A DNA stretch of 64,000 nucleotides from Scedosporium boydii (Eukaryota > Ascomycota > Sordariomycetes > Microascales > Microascaceae), in NCBI GenBank assembly GCA_002221725.1, contig NJFT01000200.1:1-64000 (forward strand). The letters run 5' to 3'. Numbering within the stretch: position 1 is the stretch's first letter; every line of letters begins with the position of its first letter. Under the pieces are notes generated by a model. It did no database searches, had not been told where the DNA came from, and worked only from the letters and a program-made list of their open reading frames with translations. Below, in pieces: positions 46,292-59,436 of the stretch. The translations under genes and the position numbers were made by a program.

Positions 46292-49200
46292 CGCGAATAC
46301 GGGACTAACGGTTTATTGTGTGGGTATCTGGCAGTGATGAACCAGTTTCGCTGGAAATTGGGACCAAATCAAGGAACCCTCCTCCCTAGCTGTCCATCAC
46401 GAATTCGAACTAGACACGATTGGAAAACTTCGACGACGAAAAGAGACGTGGCTGTCGGTTTCGATGAGGAAGAGATCGGTACGGCGTAGAAGTTAAAACG
46501 AGGTTGACTGGGGATCGAAAGATGCGTGGGCAGAAGAATGTCGGTGTGGAGGTACGTATGCAGGGTATGGGTGTGTTGTGTGTATATATATATGGCTTGG
46601 ATACACGGCTGGTCCGGGTATCACGGTTCCTGAATAGTCACACCAGTTCTCTTTCTCTGGTGAGATCGGCTTCTCGGCGTTACTGTTATATAACGGACGA
46701 AGGCCGACTAGGATCGAAGACGTGCGTGTTTGTATGTTGTATGTTGCGTGTGTGTGTGTGTGCGTGTTAGCGATGAACAGGTTTCCTTGTTCTATACTGC
46801 GAGAGAATCAACTCGGAGTAAGAGGGCTAGCCAAGGTGAGAGAGGGGGGGTTCCAGCGGACTTGGGAGGGCATGCTGGCAGGGTCATATATATCGATGGT
46901 AAACTCGCTCAACCACCAGTCCACCACCCACAAGGGGGCCCATGGCCCATCTTTACCGCCTGGCCTACGGTCTTGTATCGGAGTAAGTCACGGGGGTGGG
47001 TAGAAGAGAGGACTGGAGACTTGGACCGCTCCACCCTCCAGACTCCGGGTTATCATCGCAAAGGATCAAAGGAACCACGAGGTACCCTCTACAATACAGG
47101 CCATCTCCCGCTGACCACTGCCCATAACCCACAAAATCAGCAACCCACTGGGGCGGTATCTCCGCTAACCGCCTGGGATGCACATATTAGGTTTCCCCTC
47201 CCCCTTCGCTTTTCCTCCATTCGTTTTTTTCCGCCTAGGGTGTGTTTATTTTAGATGTCGCACAATCCTCTTACGAGCCAGCTACCCAGGTCTCGTAGGA
47301 AACAGGCAGGTAGGATGAGGTAGAGGAGATTGAGGAGGGGGCGTCTGAAGACTCCGGAGTGGTGTAAGTTACGCGGTGTCGTCTGTTAAAGCACCTTAAG
47401 GTTGTAAGGAACAAGAGAAGAATGGGCCAAGGGGGGGCGTGTGCGAGGCGAACCCAGTGAAGCCGGCCAGACAATACCAGCCAATCTGGAGGAACTGGGT
47501 TTGTCTTTGATTGTTTCGGGTTGGTGGTCGGGTGATAAGTTTGGGCTGTGAAGGGAAAATGGGCTGATGGAGCCTGGAGATATCGGCCGATCCCGCGGAA
47601 GGGTGGCACCGGACAGGGGGCGTGTGGACTGGAAAGTGGATGCAAGGCCAAGCCAAGGTCCGGCTTGACCCTACGAAGTACGGAGCAGAGCAGTAATACA
47701 GCAGTACAGCAGCAGTGTACTTGATTGTTCTTTTTGTACTTCCGTGGAGTGGAAGATGAATCTGGAATCCCAAAATGCCAGTGGACCAGATCGCCGGCTC
47801 GCCTCTGAAAGTGGCTCCAGTTTAATGTGGTCTTCGGCTCGCCTGCGATAGTGTAGAATTTCATCAAAATCTCGAATTATTTAGAATTGGACGAGCTGAT
47901 TCTCTCTCATTAATATTATTATTTCCCAATTTTATTATTATTATTTTATTATTTTTGCTGCAGCTATTGTTATTTATTTTATCTTGAGCAGACTGCGCAG
48001 ACTGCTTGATTGGGCTTTCGCCTGGGTTAAGATTTTGCTCGATGGAGCTTGACGCAATTTACAGGATGCAGATATCGGACGGCATCTGTATCAAGCGCAG
48101 CCTCTTCATCTGCCCACATAACAACCTGGATCTCAACGCTCCTTTTCCCCCTTTTCCTTCTTTCTTTTTCTTCTCGCTTCGTGGCCCTCTACTTCATATG
48201 CAAGAAGGCACTGACGCTTCTTGTACTTGTTTTCTTTTTTTTTCTCTTTCAAGCATGGCAGTCGACGCGTGGCAGCGCCACAGACTGCGTTGAAGGACAG
48301 CTAACATAAAATCACGCTGCCAATTCCTAATAAAACAGAAACAGCAGGACCATAAGGTGGTTTCAATGTTCTTTCCTTTTTCCAATGCGCGCATAGCATT
48401 GGAGGAGGGCGGAGAGGGGAAGAAGAAGTGACTTTCCTTCGAGCTCCGTAGACGGCACCAGTACCTTACGAGCGACGGAGACACAGCTGGACGCGGTCAT
48501 CCAAGTGCCCATCATAATCGAGCCACAATTTATTACCTGCCATGCCATTGTGCATGAGTGCTGGGAGCCTAATCCGGATGTGCCAGTGCCTGCACCGAAT
48601 AGGGTTATGACTTGCGGAAACTGGAAGGGACCGGACTCTGGATTCTAGACTCTGGTACTGGGTTCATGCCAGCCACGCGTTGTCAAGTTCCTCTCGCCCT
48701 GCAGCGTGCACATCCCCATCTACTGGTATGTTTCTAGACGCACAAGCACGGCGCGCCTGTCGTTTGCCCACATTTTGCCTTGGGCATGGACCATTCTCGA
48801 TAGGACGTACCGAACGTACCATGTACGGAGGAGTACTCCGCGCCTTGGACCTTGGACCGTGGACCGTGGGCCACTGGACTGCCCGTCCCTGCTTGTCAGC
48901 CTTGGAAAAGCAACCGCCTGCCTGGTTTCCAGGCCATGCACTGGTCGTGCTCTCCTTGGTGCTTCTGCCCGCCCCGTCCCATTTCTCAAGACTTCCCACC
49001 CCCCTCCCCTTCTGCTCCACGTTGCAGGGTTTTCCACTGCGTACGAAGCACGCCAGCTTAATTGCTTCGTAGAATGTAGTGATGTACTTCGCCGTTCCAC
49101 AATTCCCATTCCACAAATTCCAATTTCCTTTTTGTTGATGTAACTGTAACCTTCGTGGTCACTCACTCCCACACACATCTCAGTGGATGTGTCTGTGTTT

Positions 49201-50984
49201 TGGGATCCCGAACAGAAGAGAAGACTGGAACTCGATCCTGGAAACGGGGTTCGGCGAACATGGGGGCCTGTGAGGAGATCACAGTCAATATCACAGACCA
49301 GCAAACCAGCAGGCGGGCTCAAAACACCACTATGACATGGATACAGGGCGTTAGTGTCCTTGCTGGATTAGAGTTGCTTCCGGGTAAAACAGGGTCCTCT
49401 TGAAGATGTTTTCCCAAATAAACCATTTGATATCTCGAAATCACGAACACATCATGACCCCGGATGATATGGGTGGTTCGCTCCAGATCATCAATGTTTA
49501 TCACCCGGTATTTCTCGGTGTAGCACCATCGTGTCTTCGTGTCCGGAGCTCTCTCCCCATCCCATCATCATCATCATCATCTCGAGATTCGGAGCAGAAA
49601 ATAGGTTCCGTAACCCCCCCTGCTCGAGATTGAAATGTGGTGCAGGTACGAATGTTAGGCGATTCGCTCGCATCTCCGTCTGGCGGGACACGAAATTGCA
49701 TCTTCAACCCCTGCCTATTATGAAAAGAGAACAAAAAAAAAGTTTCCATTTTTTGCCACCGAATGCAGTGTGCTTCCAAATAGAGTTGATTTGATCGGAA
49801 TGAAGCCATGATGATCTATAGTGGTGGCGCGGAGTGGTGGCGCGGAGTGGTGAAGCCACTAATTCCGATGATAGTACGACGTTTCAACCGATTCGACGTT
49901 CGAAAGTTCTGAATTCGCCGGCCGGCACTGACCACACAATGCAAGACGTCTAGCATTACTAATTAGACCAGCGTCTGGCGGTTTCGTGTCCGAGTCTTGC
50001 CAGGTGGGCTCCCAGTGGCTCCCAGTGGCTGACGGATGTTAGCGGAACGGCAATTGATAGCGTGTTCAACGGACTTGTCAGCACGATTAAAGTGGGTCGA
50101 TGGTCAAATTGATACTGGGGCACAAAGTTACAACGATGGAATTTATGTTGAGCCCCGGCTTATGTTAGCGCAGGAGCTGGACCAAGACCGAATTATTCAA
50201 GGCTGCCCCAGAAACACTTAACCAATGCCGAGCCACTGTGGCGTCGGCCGGTCCTTCCACCAATCAATCGCTCCTAAAATTCCCGTCTTGGGGCTTCAAG
50301 CTAAACTCCTTCACTTTCTTCGGCTGCTCAATGCTCAGTGCGCTCGCCTTGTTAGTCTGGGACTCTGGGTCCATCGTCCTTTTCGCCTGGCTCCTTCGAT
50401 TTACTCTGTACACGCCTACGCCTGGACCAACCGTCCACGACCTGGATCGATCCTCACGCAACAAATCCTGTGAAACATCTCATCCACCCCATCACTCCCA
50501 CCCCCTAAATCTCGACTTCACCGCCTATCACGCGTTTTCCCTTGGCTTTGTTTCCTGCTAAGAATAGCAGTAAATGCCCCCCACGGCTCGAACGATTCAG
50601 GCAGTCTTGCATTGTGTTTGGTGCTCGGCTCCCTCTATCTTCCGGCTCTCCCTTCATTTCTCTGCCCTCCAAGTATAATTTTATCGTACTATCCTGGATC
50701 GGCACGTCACACACCTGTCAGCCTGGTGCCATTTGCTCTCCCTTCACTGGTCGGAGGCGCGTGGAGGTTGAAGGTGAAGGTGTCAAAGGTGAAAGTGAGG
50801 AAGGGTCGGCCATGCTCGAGACGCACCCAAATAGGGAAGGACAAACGAGAGCGGAGATCAACGGTCCCAAGAGGTAGTTTACAAACGTACACATACTCAG
50901 TACACGCAACGCACAACAACAAACATCCGTTGAAGTCAGCGCCAGCAATCTCTCTCTTCTAGCCTTCTCCTCCTTTCGCGGCCC
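46292..50984. other. 4.7 kb gene-poor region between divergent genes
   Basis: No convincing gene. It contains a short (TG)n tract near 46748-46762, one TACGAAGTA copy (47672), an AT-rich stretch rich in ATT/TTA triplets (about 47905-47990), GGACCTTGGACC-like short repeats near 48842-48875 and a direct duplication of GTGGCGCGGAGTG near 49823-49850. ORFs such as 47271-47867 and 48720-49322 on the minus strand lack any domain and overlap these simple sequences. The last about 400 bp are the MSH1 upstream region. Confidence 0.45.
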
Positions 50985-53900
50985 ATGCCGCCTCCGTCAG
51001 CATCCCACCGTACGGCATCTGCCCTATTCCGTCATGAGACGCCCACCTTGATCTCATCAACGCTCAGAGCCGGTCCAACTCTGACTGGCGGGAGACGCCT
51101 GTCGTGGCTCCACAATGATTTCCGCCCTCGCCAGCATGGAGCGTTTCCATCTCAATTCTCCGGTCATCTGGCGAGACCTAGACCTCACCCCCATCTGATA
51201 GAGTTTGTGCGGGGAAAGAAGACGAGATCCACGCTGAAGCTATCAGATCTACCCCAAGGAGCCATCCCTCCCTTGGAAGTGCAGCCTGGCGGCGTGGAGG
51301 ATGCCGGTCCCGCCTATCCGACTGTGATCTTGCAGGCTCGGCGGAACATGCAAAAGTTCGACAATTGCGTGCTGCTAACCCGTGTTGGTGGCTTCTACGA
51401 ACTGTACTTTGAGCATGCTGATGAGTATGGGCCCCTGCTGCATCTCAAGGTCGCCCAGAAGAAGACGAGCGCAGGCCCAGTACCCATGGTACGTCCATCC
51501 CTCTCCCCTCCCTATGCGCCCATCCCCCCCCTCTTCTAAGTCTTCTTTCCTTCCTATTTCACCCTTCTTTTATTACTTTTTCTGTTCGTATCCTACCCAC
51601 CCTAATTCCCTTCCCATACCGACGATAATGCACTCCTACTTTCCCATGAATCTCTACCCTTCACGTTTCTCGTAAAACCTGAGCTGATAAGCTCCGTCTT
51701 TCCGTAATCTCGTCCGATGTTTTCTAATGTTTCTCGGTGTTTTTACTTTCCACAGGCGGGGTTCCCCTTTTTCCAATTAGACCGATTCCTTAAGATCCTC
51801 GTCCAGGATCTGAACCGATATGTGGCCATTGCAGAGGAGTTTCCTAATAATGCCGTCGATAAGGTAAAGTCCGGAGGCCTGATGCATGACAGGCGAGTTG
51901 CCCGCATCATCACGCCAGGTACACTTATCGACGAGAACTTTATAGACCCTTATGCCAACAACTACGTAATGGCAATACACGTAACTCAGCCCCATAATCA
52001 TCAACACGGGCGGGGACAAGGACGAGGACAAGAACAAGAACAAGAACACGGGCAAGATCAACAACAGCAAGAGGAAGACAGCAGAACCCCCGCGGAAATT
52101 GAGGCCAAGCCCGAGCCCAGGGGGATCATTACTGACCCAGGTCAGGTAGCATTGACCCCGGATTTGAGAGAAGCTGACCTTCCCCTCTCCGCGCCCAACG
52201 GAGAACGCCTCTCTCTCGGTCTAGCGTGGCTCGACTTGTCAACGGGTCATTTCTTCACTCAGTCCACTAATCTGTCGTCACTATCTTCCATTCTCTCGCG
52301 AGTCAGTCCCCGTGAGGTGATTCTGGACAAGAATTTGCAGTCCAGCGAAGATCATGACATTTTCACGACCCTTGCGGAGGATAGGTACGTGATAACGTAT
52401 GCCTCCCAGGGCGATCGTAGACTGGAGCTGGACGAGTGGGCTCCTATGCTAGAGTCTGAGCTCCCTCGAGATGCTCGGGATGCCTTCACAGAAGGTGAGG
52501 TGTCGGCCGGCAGCCTACTGCTGCGATACGTAAAAGATCGGCTGCAGGGTATGAGCATGAAGCTCCAGCCGCCGCTGCGCCACGAGAATATGCACATTAT
52601 GAGCATTGACAAGAATACCCTGAGAGCCCTTGAGATCAAGCAGACGATCCGAGATGGCTTTTTTCGAGGGAGCTTGTTGCATGCCATCCGCAGGACGGTA
52701 ACCAAGAGCGGTGCTAGGCTGCTTAATGAATGGCTGAGTATGCAAAGAATCTAATTGTTTCTTTCCTCTAGTAGACGGGTTCTCGTCTCTACTTCTCTGG
52801 CCGCTTTCAAGTGCAGATGACATATTCGCATTGGCTAACGAGCAGCTCTCTCTCCCGTTTAGGTTCACCATCCACTTCCCTCAACGTTATTACCGGTCGC
52901 CAAGATCTCGTTGCACGATTTATCGAAAATGAAACTCTCCGAGAGAGCATCATACTCCTTCTCAGGAGGTGTCACGACTCTCAACGCCTTGTCCAAAAGT
53001 TCGCGCTTGGTCGAGGAGACGCGGACGATCTCGTCGCGCTTGCGAACACGATCCGATCCACCGAACACATTGTGCAGCTTCTTGAGGAGCATGTTCAACA
53101 GAACGTCAACGATACCAGTGGCGTCTCTCCAGCGGAGTGTGCCTGTCTAACTACAATGGCCAGCAGAATCATTCTAGACGGACCCCTCCAACTCGCGAAC
53201 CGAATCAAGGAGGCCATTGATGAAGAAGGAATCGTCTATCGACATGAAATTCAGGAGACGGAGGCCAGCCAAATGCTTGCTCTCGCCCAAGAAGTCGTCA
53301 GCTCAGAGGGCTCCAATGAAGACACAGCCGTGCTCCCAAAGGCTAGCAAGTCGAAGAAACGTGCAACGAGCCTGAGGGAGTACTACGGCGAGGACAACGA
53401 GCCATGGGTCATGAAACCCAAGGCTAGCCCCACGCTTAAGAAGCTTCACCGGCAGCTCGACAAGCTCCTTAACGAAAAAGTTCAGCTCGGCGAAACCCTA
53501 CGCGATCGGCACAATGCCCAATCGCTTAGCCTCCGTTGGAGCCCTGGCCTAGGCCACATCTGCCACGTGAAAGGAAAAGACTCGCGTAACCTCGCCGACC
53601 TCAAGACACTAAGCTCGAGCCGCTCAACTCGCTCGTTCCACGTCCCGGAGTGGACAGACCTCGGACAGCGCATCGACCAGACGCGCCTCCATATCCGAAA
53701 CGAAGAGCAGCGCGTCTTCCAAGACCTTCGCGAGCGCGTCGTCCTCAACCTCGTCAAGCTGCGCCGCAACGCGGCCGTACTCGACGAACTCGACGTGACG
53801 ACCTCCTTTGCAGGGTTAGCGCTCGAGCAGAATTTGGTACGACCGCAGCTCAACAACTCGACCGGCCACACCATCATGGGCGGTCGGCATCCCACCGTCG

Positions 53901-54637
53901 AAGGCGGGCTCCACGAGCAAGGCCGCTCCTTCATGCGCAATGACTGCCTCGTCGGATCACCCTCACACGGGCGCGTCTGGCTCATCACGGGTCCAAACAT
54001 GGCGGGCAAGAGCACTTTCCTCCGTCAAAACGCGCTCATCACGATCCTCGCGCAGATAGGCTGCTACGTCCCTGCGTCTTTTGCCTCTCTCGGCATTGTG
54101 GATGCCATCTTCAGCCGCGTAGGATCGGCGGACAATTTGTTCCGCGACCAAAGCACTTTCATGGTGGAGATGCTCGAGACGGCACATATTCTCCGCGCGG
54201 CGACACCGAGGTCGTTCGTCATTATGGACGAGATCGGGAGAGGAACCACGCCGGAGGACGGTACTGCCGTGGCGTACGCAGCGCTGCACCATCTCGCGAC
54301 GGTGAATCGGTGCAGGACGCTCTTTGCGACGCATTTCCATGCCGTGGCTGACATGGCGGCGGAGGCGGGCTTGTGTGGTGGTGATGAGCAGGAAGAGGGC
54401 AAGAAGAAGATGAAGAGCAAAGAGACGAGGCAGCCTGATGCTGATGCTGATGGGTCGGTCGTGGAGATGTATTGCACTGATGTGGAGGAGGATGGGCTTG
54501 GTGGCTTCGTCTACGTGCACAAGTTACGCAAAGGGATAAATCGGCAGAGCCACGCGCTCAAGGTTGCGCGGCTGGCAGGACTGCCGGAGGCTGCTATCGC
54601 GACGGCGAAGCAGGTTCTCGAGAAGACTATGGCGTAG
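50985..54637 (+). CDS. MSH1: Mitochondrial DNA mismatch repair protein MSH1
   Basis: Exons 50985-51488, 51756-52737 and 52863-54637 give 1,086 aa. It is a MutS homologue that maintains mitochondrial DNA. The basic, Ser/Arg-rich N-terminus (about 1-75) fits a mitochondrial presequence. The mismatch-binding domain shows LLTRVGGFYELYFEHADEYG (FYELY type), then KTSAGPVPM-AGFPFFQLDRF across intron 1. The ATPase core has Walker A TGPNMAGKSTFLRQ (about residue 870), DNLFRDQSTFMVEM, Walker B FVIMDEIGRGTTPEDG and FATHFHAVADMA. A Gly-Gln-Glu-Asp repetitive insert at 52004-52080 interrupts the domain after AIHVTQP. A Lys-rich insert also lies in the C-terminal part. The protein ends shortly after the helix-turn-helix region, lacking plant-type extensions. 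Confidence 0.96.
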
Positions 54638-55250
54638 GGACCTATAGGAAAAGGGGTAGGGGCATAAAGGGAGACATCTACGCTACTCTACGGGACTACA
54701 ACATGTTTGGAGGGACTGAGTTTGTTGAAGATGATGGAGGAGGAAACTTGACGGCCTGTATTATAAACACTTTTGTAATGTTAGCCATGATACCCTTTTG
54801 TATGATAAGAAAACTTCCAAGGCATAACAAGATAGAAAATTGCGTCGTGTAGTCATAGGGTGGTGATGTTTGGAGTCATCAAATAGAGATTCAGGGTTAA
54901 AAAGCTCTTGATTGTTTGGATTATAATCATCCAGACGCGGAAACAAGGAAAAAATGGACGAGGTAAGAAGAAAAAGAAAGTGTAGACACTTACGTTTTGC
55001 AGAGTGCAATGCTGCTGACGCCTCGGATGGACAATCACAGTTTCACAGCACGTCAAAAGGGGGAGAAGAGGGAGAGGTTCATGGTTTGGGCCGGATTGAA
55101 CTTCAGTTAATTCCGACTCGGGGTACTACTTTTTGTATCCCGTGGATTATTTTTGATCCACATTTTTGGCCAATTAAGGCCAAGTCCAAAATCATTCCCA
55201 TTTCGTCGTTAAAAACTGATGCAACCTCCCAGTTACCGGATTTATTGGAT
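54638..55250. other. Convergent 3' region, MSH1 and ribosomal P0
   Basis: 613 bp between stop codons. Short ORFs only; 3' UTR-like. Confidence 0.5.
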
Positions 55251-56476
55251 TTAGTCGCTGCGAAGAACGTAAAAGTTAGCCAAGAACAACAACCAATGCA
55301 GAGGGGGAAAGGAAGAAAGGAAAAAACATGTCCGGAAAGAAAAAGAAAAAAAAAACTTACAAGAGACCGCCGAAGCCGCCCTCATCCTCGGACTCCTCCT
55401 CCTCAGACTCCTCCTTCTTAGCCTCCTCCTTGGCGGCGCCAGCGTCGGCACCAGCGCCGGCGGCAGGAGCAGCAGCAGCGTAGGCATCAGGGTTGGCGAT
55501 GCGGTCCTTGAGCTCCTCAATCTCGGGCCAGCCGTACTCGGTGACAACAGCGACGGCAAGAACCTTCTTGTAGCCATTGATGAGGGAGTGGGCGATGGAG
55601 GGGAGGGTAGGGAAGTTGGTGGCGAGGGAGATGGTGGCGATGGTGGTGATGGCCTTCTGGAGGGTCTCGAGGAGCTGCTCGTCGGTGATGTCGAGCACGG
55701 AGGGGGGGAAGACGTTGCCCTGGTCGTAGACCTGGACGATACCGAGACCGTAGGTGAAGGGGGAGATGTTGAGCATGTTGAGGAGGGTGGCCTCGGAGGG
55801 GCCGACCTTGGTGTTGGCCTCGACGAGCTTGAGATCGGTGGTGATTTCAATGGTACCACGGGCAATCTTGGTGGGGACACCGAGGGCCTGGAAGAAGGAG
55901 GTCTTGCCGGGCTCCATGCCGGTGTTTCCGGCGGGGACCCAGACGTCGACGGGAGCAACGGCACCGGCACGAGCGGGGGCGGCGACTCGGTTGTTGAGGA
56001 TCTTGTCGCGGACCTCCTTGAGGTCGGCGTTAGTGAAGACGAAACCGACGTTGCCTCGGACGAAGGGGAGGAGGCGCTCGTAGTCGGGGAGGTCAGCGAC
56101 GAAGGTACGAAGAGCACGTCGGATCTAGAGCGCACATCATCGTTAGCAGCACGCAAAAAAAGAAGAAGAAAAAAAAAAGTTCAACAAAATAAAGGGCATG
56201 GTTTTGGCGGCCAAGTCCGGGACTGGGACAGAAGCTTTGGGATCGCGTCACGCCCAATCGCCCGGACGAGTCGCATGGAAAATGGGACAATGCTTCCAAA
56301 CATACCATGGTGTTCTTTCCCATGAGAACGACACCCTCACCACGGAGGGACTGTCGGATCTCGTGCATCTGCTGGGAGCTGACATTGTCGACGGAGACGA
56401 TGAAGACCGACTTGTACTCCTCCAACAAGCCCCGGAGCTTCTCGAAATAAACGGCCTTGTTAGTTCTGCCCCCCAT
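55251..56476 (-). CDS. RPP0: Large-subunit ribosomal stalk protein P0 (uL10)
   Basis: Exons 56476-56306, 56124-55361 and 55257-55251 give 313 aa, the family length. P0 anchors the P1/P2 stalk on the 60S subunit, where it recruits and activates translational GTPases. [40 protein letters not shown] and [20 protein letters not shown] (across intron 1) are classic. [27 protein letters not shown] and [18 protein letters not shown] follow, then an Ala-rich hinge and an acidic tail. The reading frame runs into TAA just after GGFGGL, but GTAAGT at 55360 and a CTAAC...CAG acceptor ending at 55258 join to CGACTAA. This restores the invariant stalk ending FGGLFD. The last exon is therefore 7 nt. Confidence 0.96.
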
Positions 56477-57002
56477 ATCTTCTTGTGAATGAAGGCAGGA
56501 TATTTAAGGGCAAAAGGGTATGGGATAGATGGGAAGGGAGAACTGGTGATGTTCTCTTGAAGATGATTTTTTGGAATATGTGGAAGAAGTGAAGTTCAAA
56601 ATTCCCTAACTTCGGCTCAAGGCCAGCGAGTTTTTTTTCACCCAAAAAAGCTGTGTGCTGAGAGAAGCGAATTGCTCTTAGGGCATGTTTGTACTAGGCC
56701 GAATCGGGGATAGCGCGGGGGAATTTCGGTTGAAGGAACTCAAGCTGTGACAATTGGAGCGAAGAATCAAAATCTGAGGAGGTGGGGCAGTCGAGGTACA
56801 TTTCGTAATGTATCTTTTTTTTTTTGTTCCTGAGCTCAGAATGATGAAAGTGGGATGAGATGAGAATGAGATTTGATGCTTCCGTGAGAGAAGAGCTTCA
56901 CTTATTCGACTTCGCGGTGGGCTAAGAATTAGAGGACCTGAATTGGCATGATACATCGCTAGTCGCATATCTACCTCTCTTCGTCTGCTCTGTCTCGCCA
57001 AA
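56477..57002. other. Divergent promoter region RPP0 / TRM82
   Basis: 526 bp between the two start codons. It contains poly(A)/poly(T) runs (about 56633 and 56815) of the kind often seen in fungal promoters. No gene was seen. Confidence 0.45.
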
Positions 57003-58628
57003 ATGAGGATTCCATACAGCTGCATCACCACCCACGGGGAGCTTCTCTTCGCATCGCGAGGCGGCCAGATCCAAGTCTTCAACCTCGAGGGAGGCGCCCC
57101 CCTGTCAACATGGAACCACCCCGACGCTGAGAAGGAGGCTCTCGCGACCCAAAGCGCGGGGAAGAATAAGGCTGAAGAGAAGCCTCAATTGGGCCCAGTC
57201 GAGGAGCCTCCGGCGAAGAGGCAGAGGGTAGAGCAAGGAGCGGATGCCAATGAGGGTGATGCGCCCGCGCAAGAAACGGCAGAGGGCGAAGCGGAAGCAG
57301 GCCAGAAAGGAGAGTCAAAAAAGAAGAAGAAGGACAAGAATTCCCATGCGAACGTCCATCGAGATCCCATATCCAAGCGGCCGGATGTGCACATCATCGT
57401 GCTGCTGTCCATATCACAGGACGGCAAGTATCTCGCCGCCGTCTCCGGCCACGACAAGACGCTATGGGTCTTCGAGCATGACGGGGCCGGAACTCTGAAA
57501 GAGCTGAGCAAGAGGCCCATGCCGAAGCGGCCGTGCGCCATCGCCATCTCCAGTGACAGCCGCGCCATCATCCTAGCGGACAAGTTCGGCGACGTGTACG
57601 CTCTACCCGTGGACCCGGACCGAGTCTCTCTCTCGGGCGAAGCCGTCTCCCTCTTCGTCAAGCACCAGCGCGACTCCAGCAAGCCGGCCGCCAACGAGTA
57701 CACGGTGCATTCCAAGATTAACCTGCGGAGCCTCGAGATGCAGCATCGCGCTCTCGAGAAGAAGGGCAAAGAGCAGAAGGGCGCCAACGACGAGGGCAAT
57801 GCTGCTTCTTCTGAGGAGCCGGCCTTTGAACATACTCTTATCCTGGGACACGTCTCCATGCTGACGGATCTTTTGATCGCCGAATATCAGGGCAGGCGCT
57901 ATATTGTTACGTGTGATCGCGACGAGCACATCCGCGTGTCGAGATACATACCGCAGGCCTACGTTATCCAGTCGTTCTGTTTAGGCCACAAGGAGTTTGT
58001 CAACTCCATTGCCGTATCGGAGACGCATCCCAATCTGTTAGTCTCCGGAGGTGGGGACGACGCCCTCTTCGTATGGGACTGGCCGACAGGCAGGCTACTA
58101 TCCCAAGCGGATCTCCTTAGCCACGCACGTCTGGCCACCGACGTGCAACACGTTGCTGTCACAAGGATACGGTCATCTCCCTCTGGCATCTTCGTAATCT
58201 GTGAAAGGTAATGACAGCAGGCCCCCTCTCCGCCATGCGTATTTACACTTGAATGCTAAATCGTCTTCTTGAACAGCGTCCCCGCGGTCTTTCACTGGAA
58301 CCTCTCCCCTGAAGGCAAGCTCCAACACTGCAAGATCATCGCGCTACCCAGCAACCCCCTCGATATCGCCATATCAGCCACCGCCGAGCCGAAGCTCATC
58401 GTCACAGTCGACCCTAGCGGCTCCGAATCATCCCTAAGCCTGATAGCCTACACGCTCGCCAGCGGCGAGGCGTGGCTTCTTCCTACGAACACGTTTGACG
58501 AGTCCGCTCCCGAGGGAACGGTGCTGGATATGTCGCCTGAGCAGATCAAGAAGCTGCTTTACACGGTTGAGAGTCTCCGCAAGAGGGGCGCTCAAGCCGG
58601 CGGCGAGGCGGATGAGCAAGAGGAGTAG
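57003..58628 (+). CDS. TRM82: tRNA (guanine-N7)-methyltransferase WD-repeat subunit TRM82
   Basis: Exons 57003-58207 and 58277-58628 give 518 aa. TRM82 is the non-catalytic partner of TRM8; the pair forms m7G46 in tRNA. The fold is a WD-repeat propeller: YSCITTHGELLFASRGGQIQVF, LAAVSGHDKTLWVFE, RPCAIAISSDSRAIILADKF, then GDVYALPV. A conserved stretch with LILGHVSMLTDLLIAE, YIVTCDRDEHIRVSRYP-like text (here SRYIPQAYVIQSFCLGHKEFV) and LLVSGGGDDALFVWDW follows. An acidic/basic low-complexity insert (about 45-115, ending in a KKKKK run) sits between blades 1 and 2, as in other filamentous-fungal orthologues. A second insert lies around 245-270. It is divergent from RPP0. Confidence 0.94.
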
Positions 58629-59436
58629 AGCATATGAATCGTGTAGAAGACCGAGGAATACGAAGACTACATAGAGATGCAGTTGTAAAACCACTCTTGA
58701 GATGAGAGAAAATACAGCACACAATCAACAATCACATAAACAACGTCCGGTAATGCAGGATCTTTTTAGAGGAAGGGAGAAAAAGTCTACATCAAAAGCA
58801 GAGGGAAAACATGAAAAATAAAGATTAATTCCAATCGAAGAAGACCCTCTATGTCCGTAAACGCCAGCCCTTGCTCGTTCCATCCACAAAAAATATTATC
58901 AGCTAGAACAAGCTGATAAGAACCATTGCGACATGTGTGTCTTTTTTGATGCCACATCGCAAAAGCATGCTACCCCCAGTGCCAAAGAAAAGAAAAAAAG
59001 ATCCCAGCCATCTCCTGCTCCCTTTATTTTCCCATCCTCTGTTTGAGGAGGTTGCCAAAATATGCCACAGCCCTGCTTCCCTTCCACTACAACTCTTTTA
59101 ACACCATAAAAAAACCTCGCTTCCATGCGCCAAGGGGTGGGGGGGAATGAACTCTCTTGCAAACGTTAATGAAAGAAAAATCAGGTCGTGATGTTGTTGA
59201 AGTAGTTCGTAGATGAAGGAGGAAACAGCAGGTGTGTTGTTTTAACAACCTGGAGCATTTCGGCTTAAAACGTCGCGGTTTCCACAGGTCATCAAGGCCT
59301 CGGGGATATATACCGAGACTCGTTTAATAGGAACATGACGCTGCATCTGCGAAACAGCGACAGGGGGAGAATGGGCGAAGGTCACTTCGCGCGCAATCTA
59401 AGAAGAAAAAAGATGGATATCACGCATAAGAAGCGA
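58629..59436. other. Convergent 3' region, TRM82 and the DnaJ gene
   Basis: About 800 bp, A-rich in parts, fitting two 3' UTRs. Short ORFs (for example 58899-59162 minus) have no conserved features. No RNA gene was recognised. Confidence 0.45.

Noticed and set aside
46722..47254. Overlapping ORFs around the TG repeat
   Set aside because: Open frames arise from the (TG)n tract and low-complexity DNA; no conserved motif.
48720..49322. 200-codon minus ORF
   Set aside because: No domain, no start context, and it crosses short GGACC-type repeats; competing ORFs of similar length exist on the other strand.
55251..56325. Long ORFs (301 aa minus, 245 aa plus) over the P0 gene
   Set aside because: Out-of-frame and antisense readings of P0 exon 2, with Ser/Pro or Gly/Glu/Asp bias typical of shadow frames.
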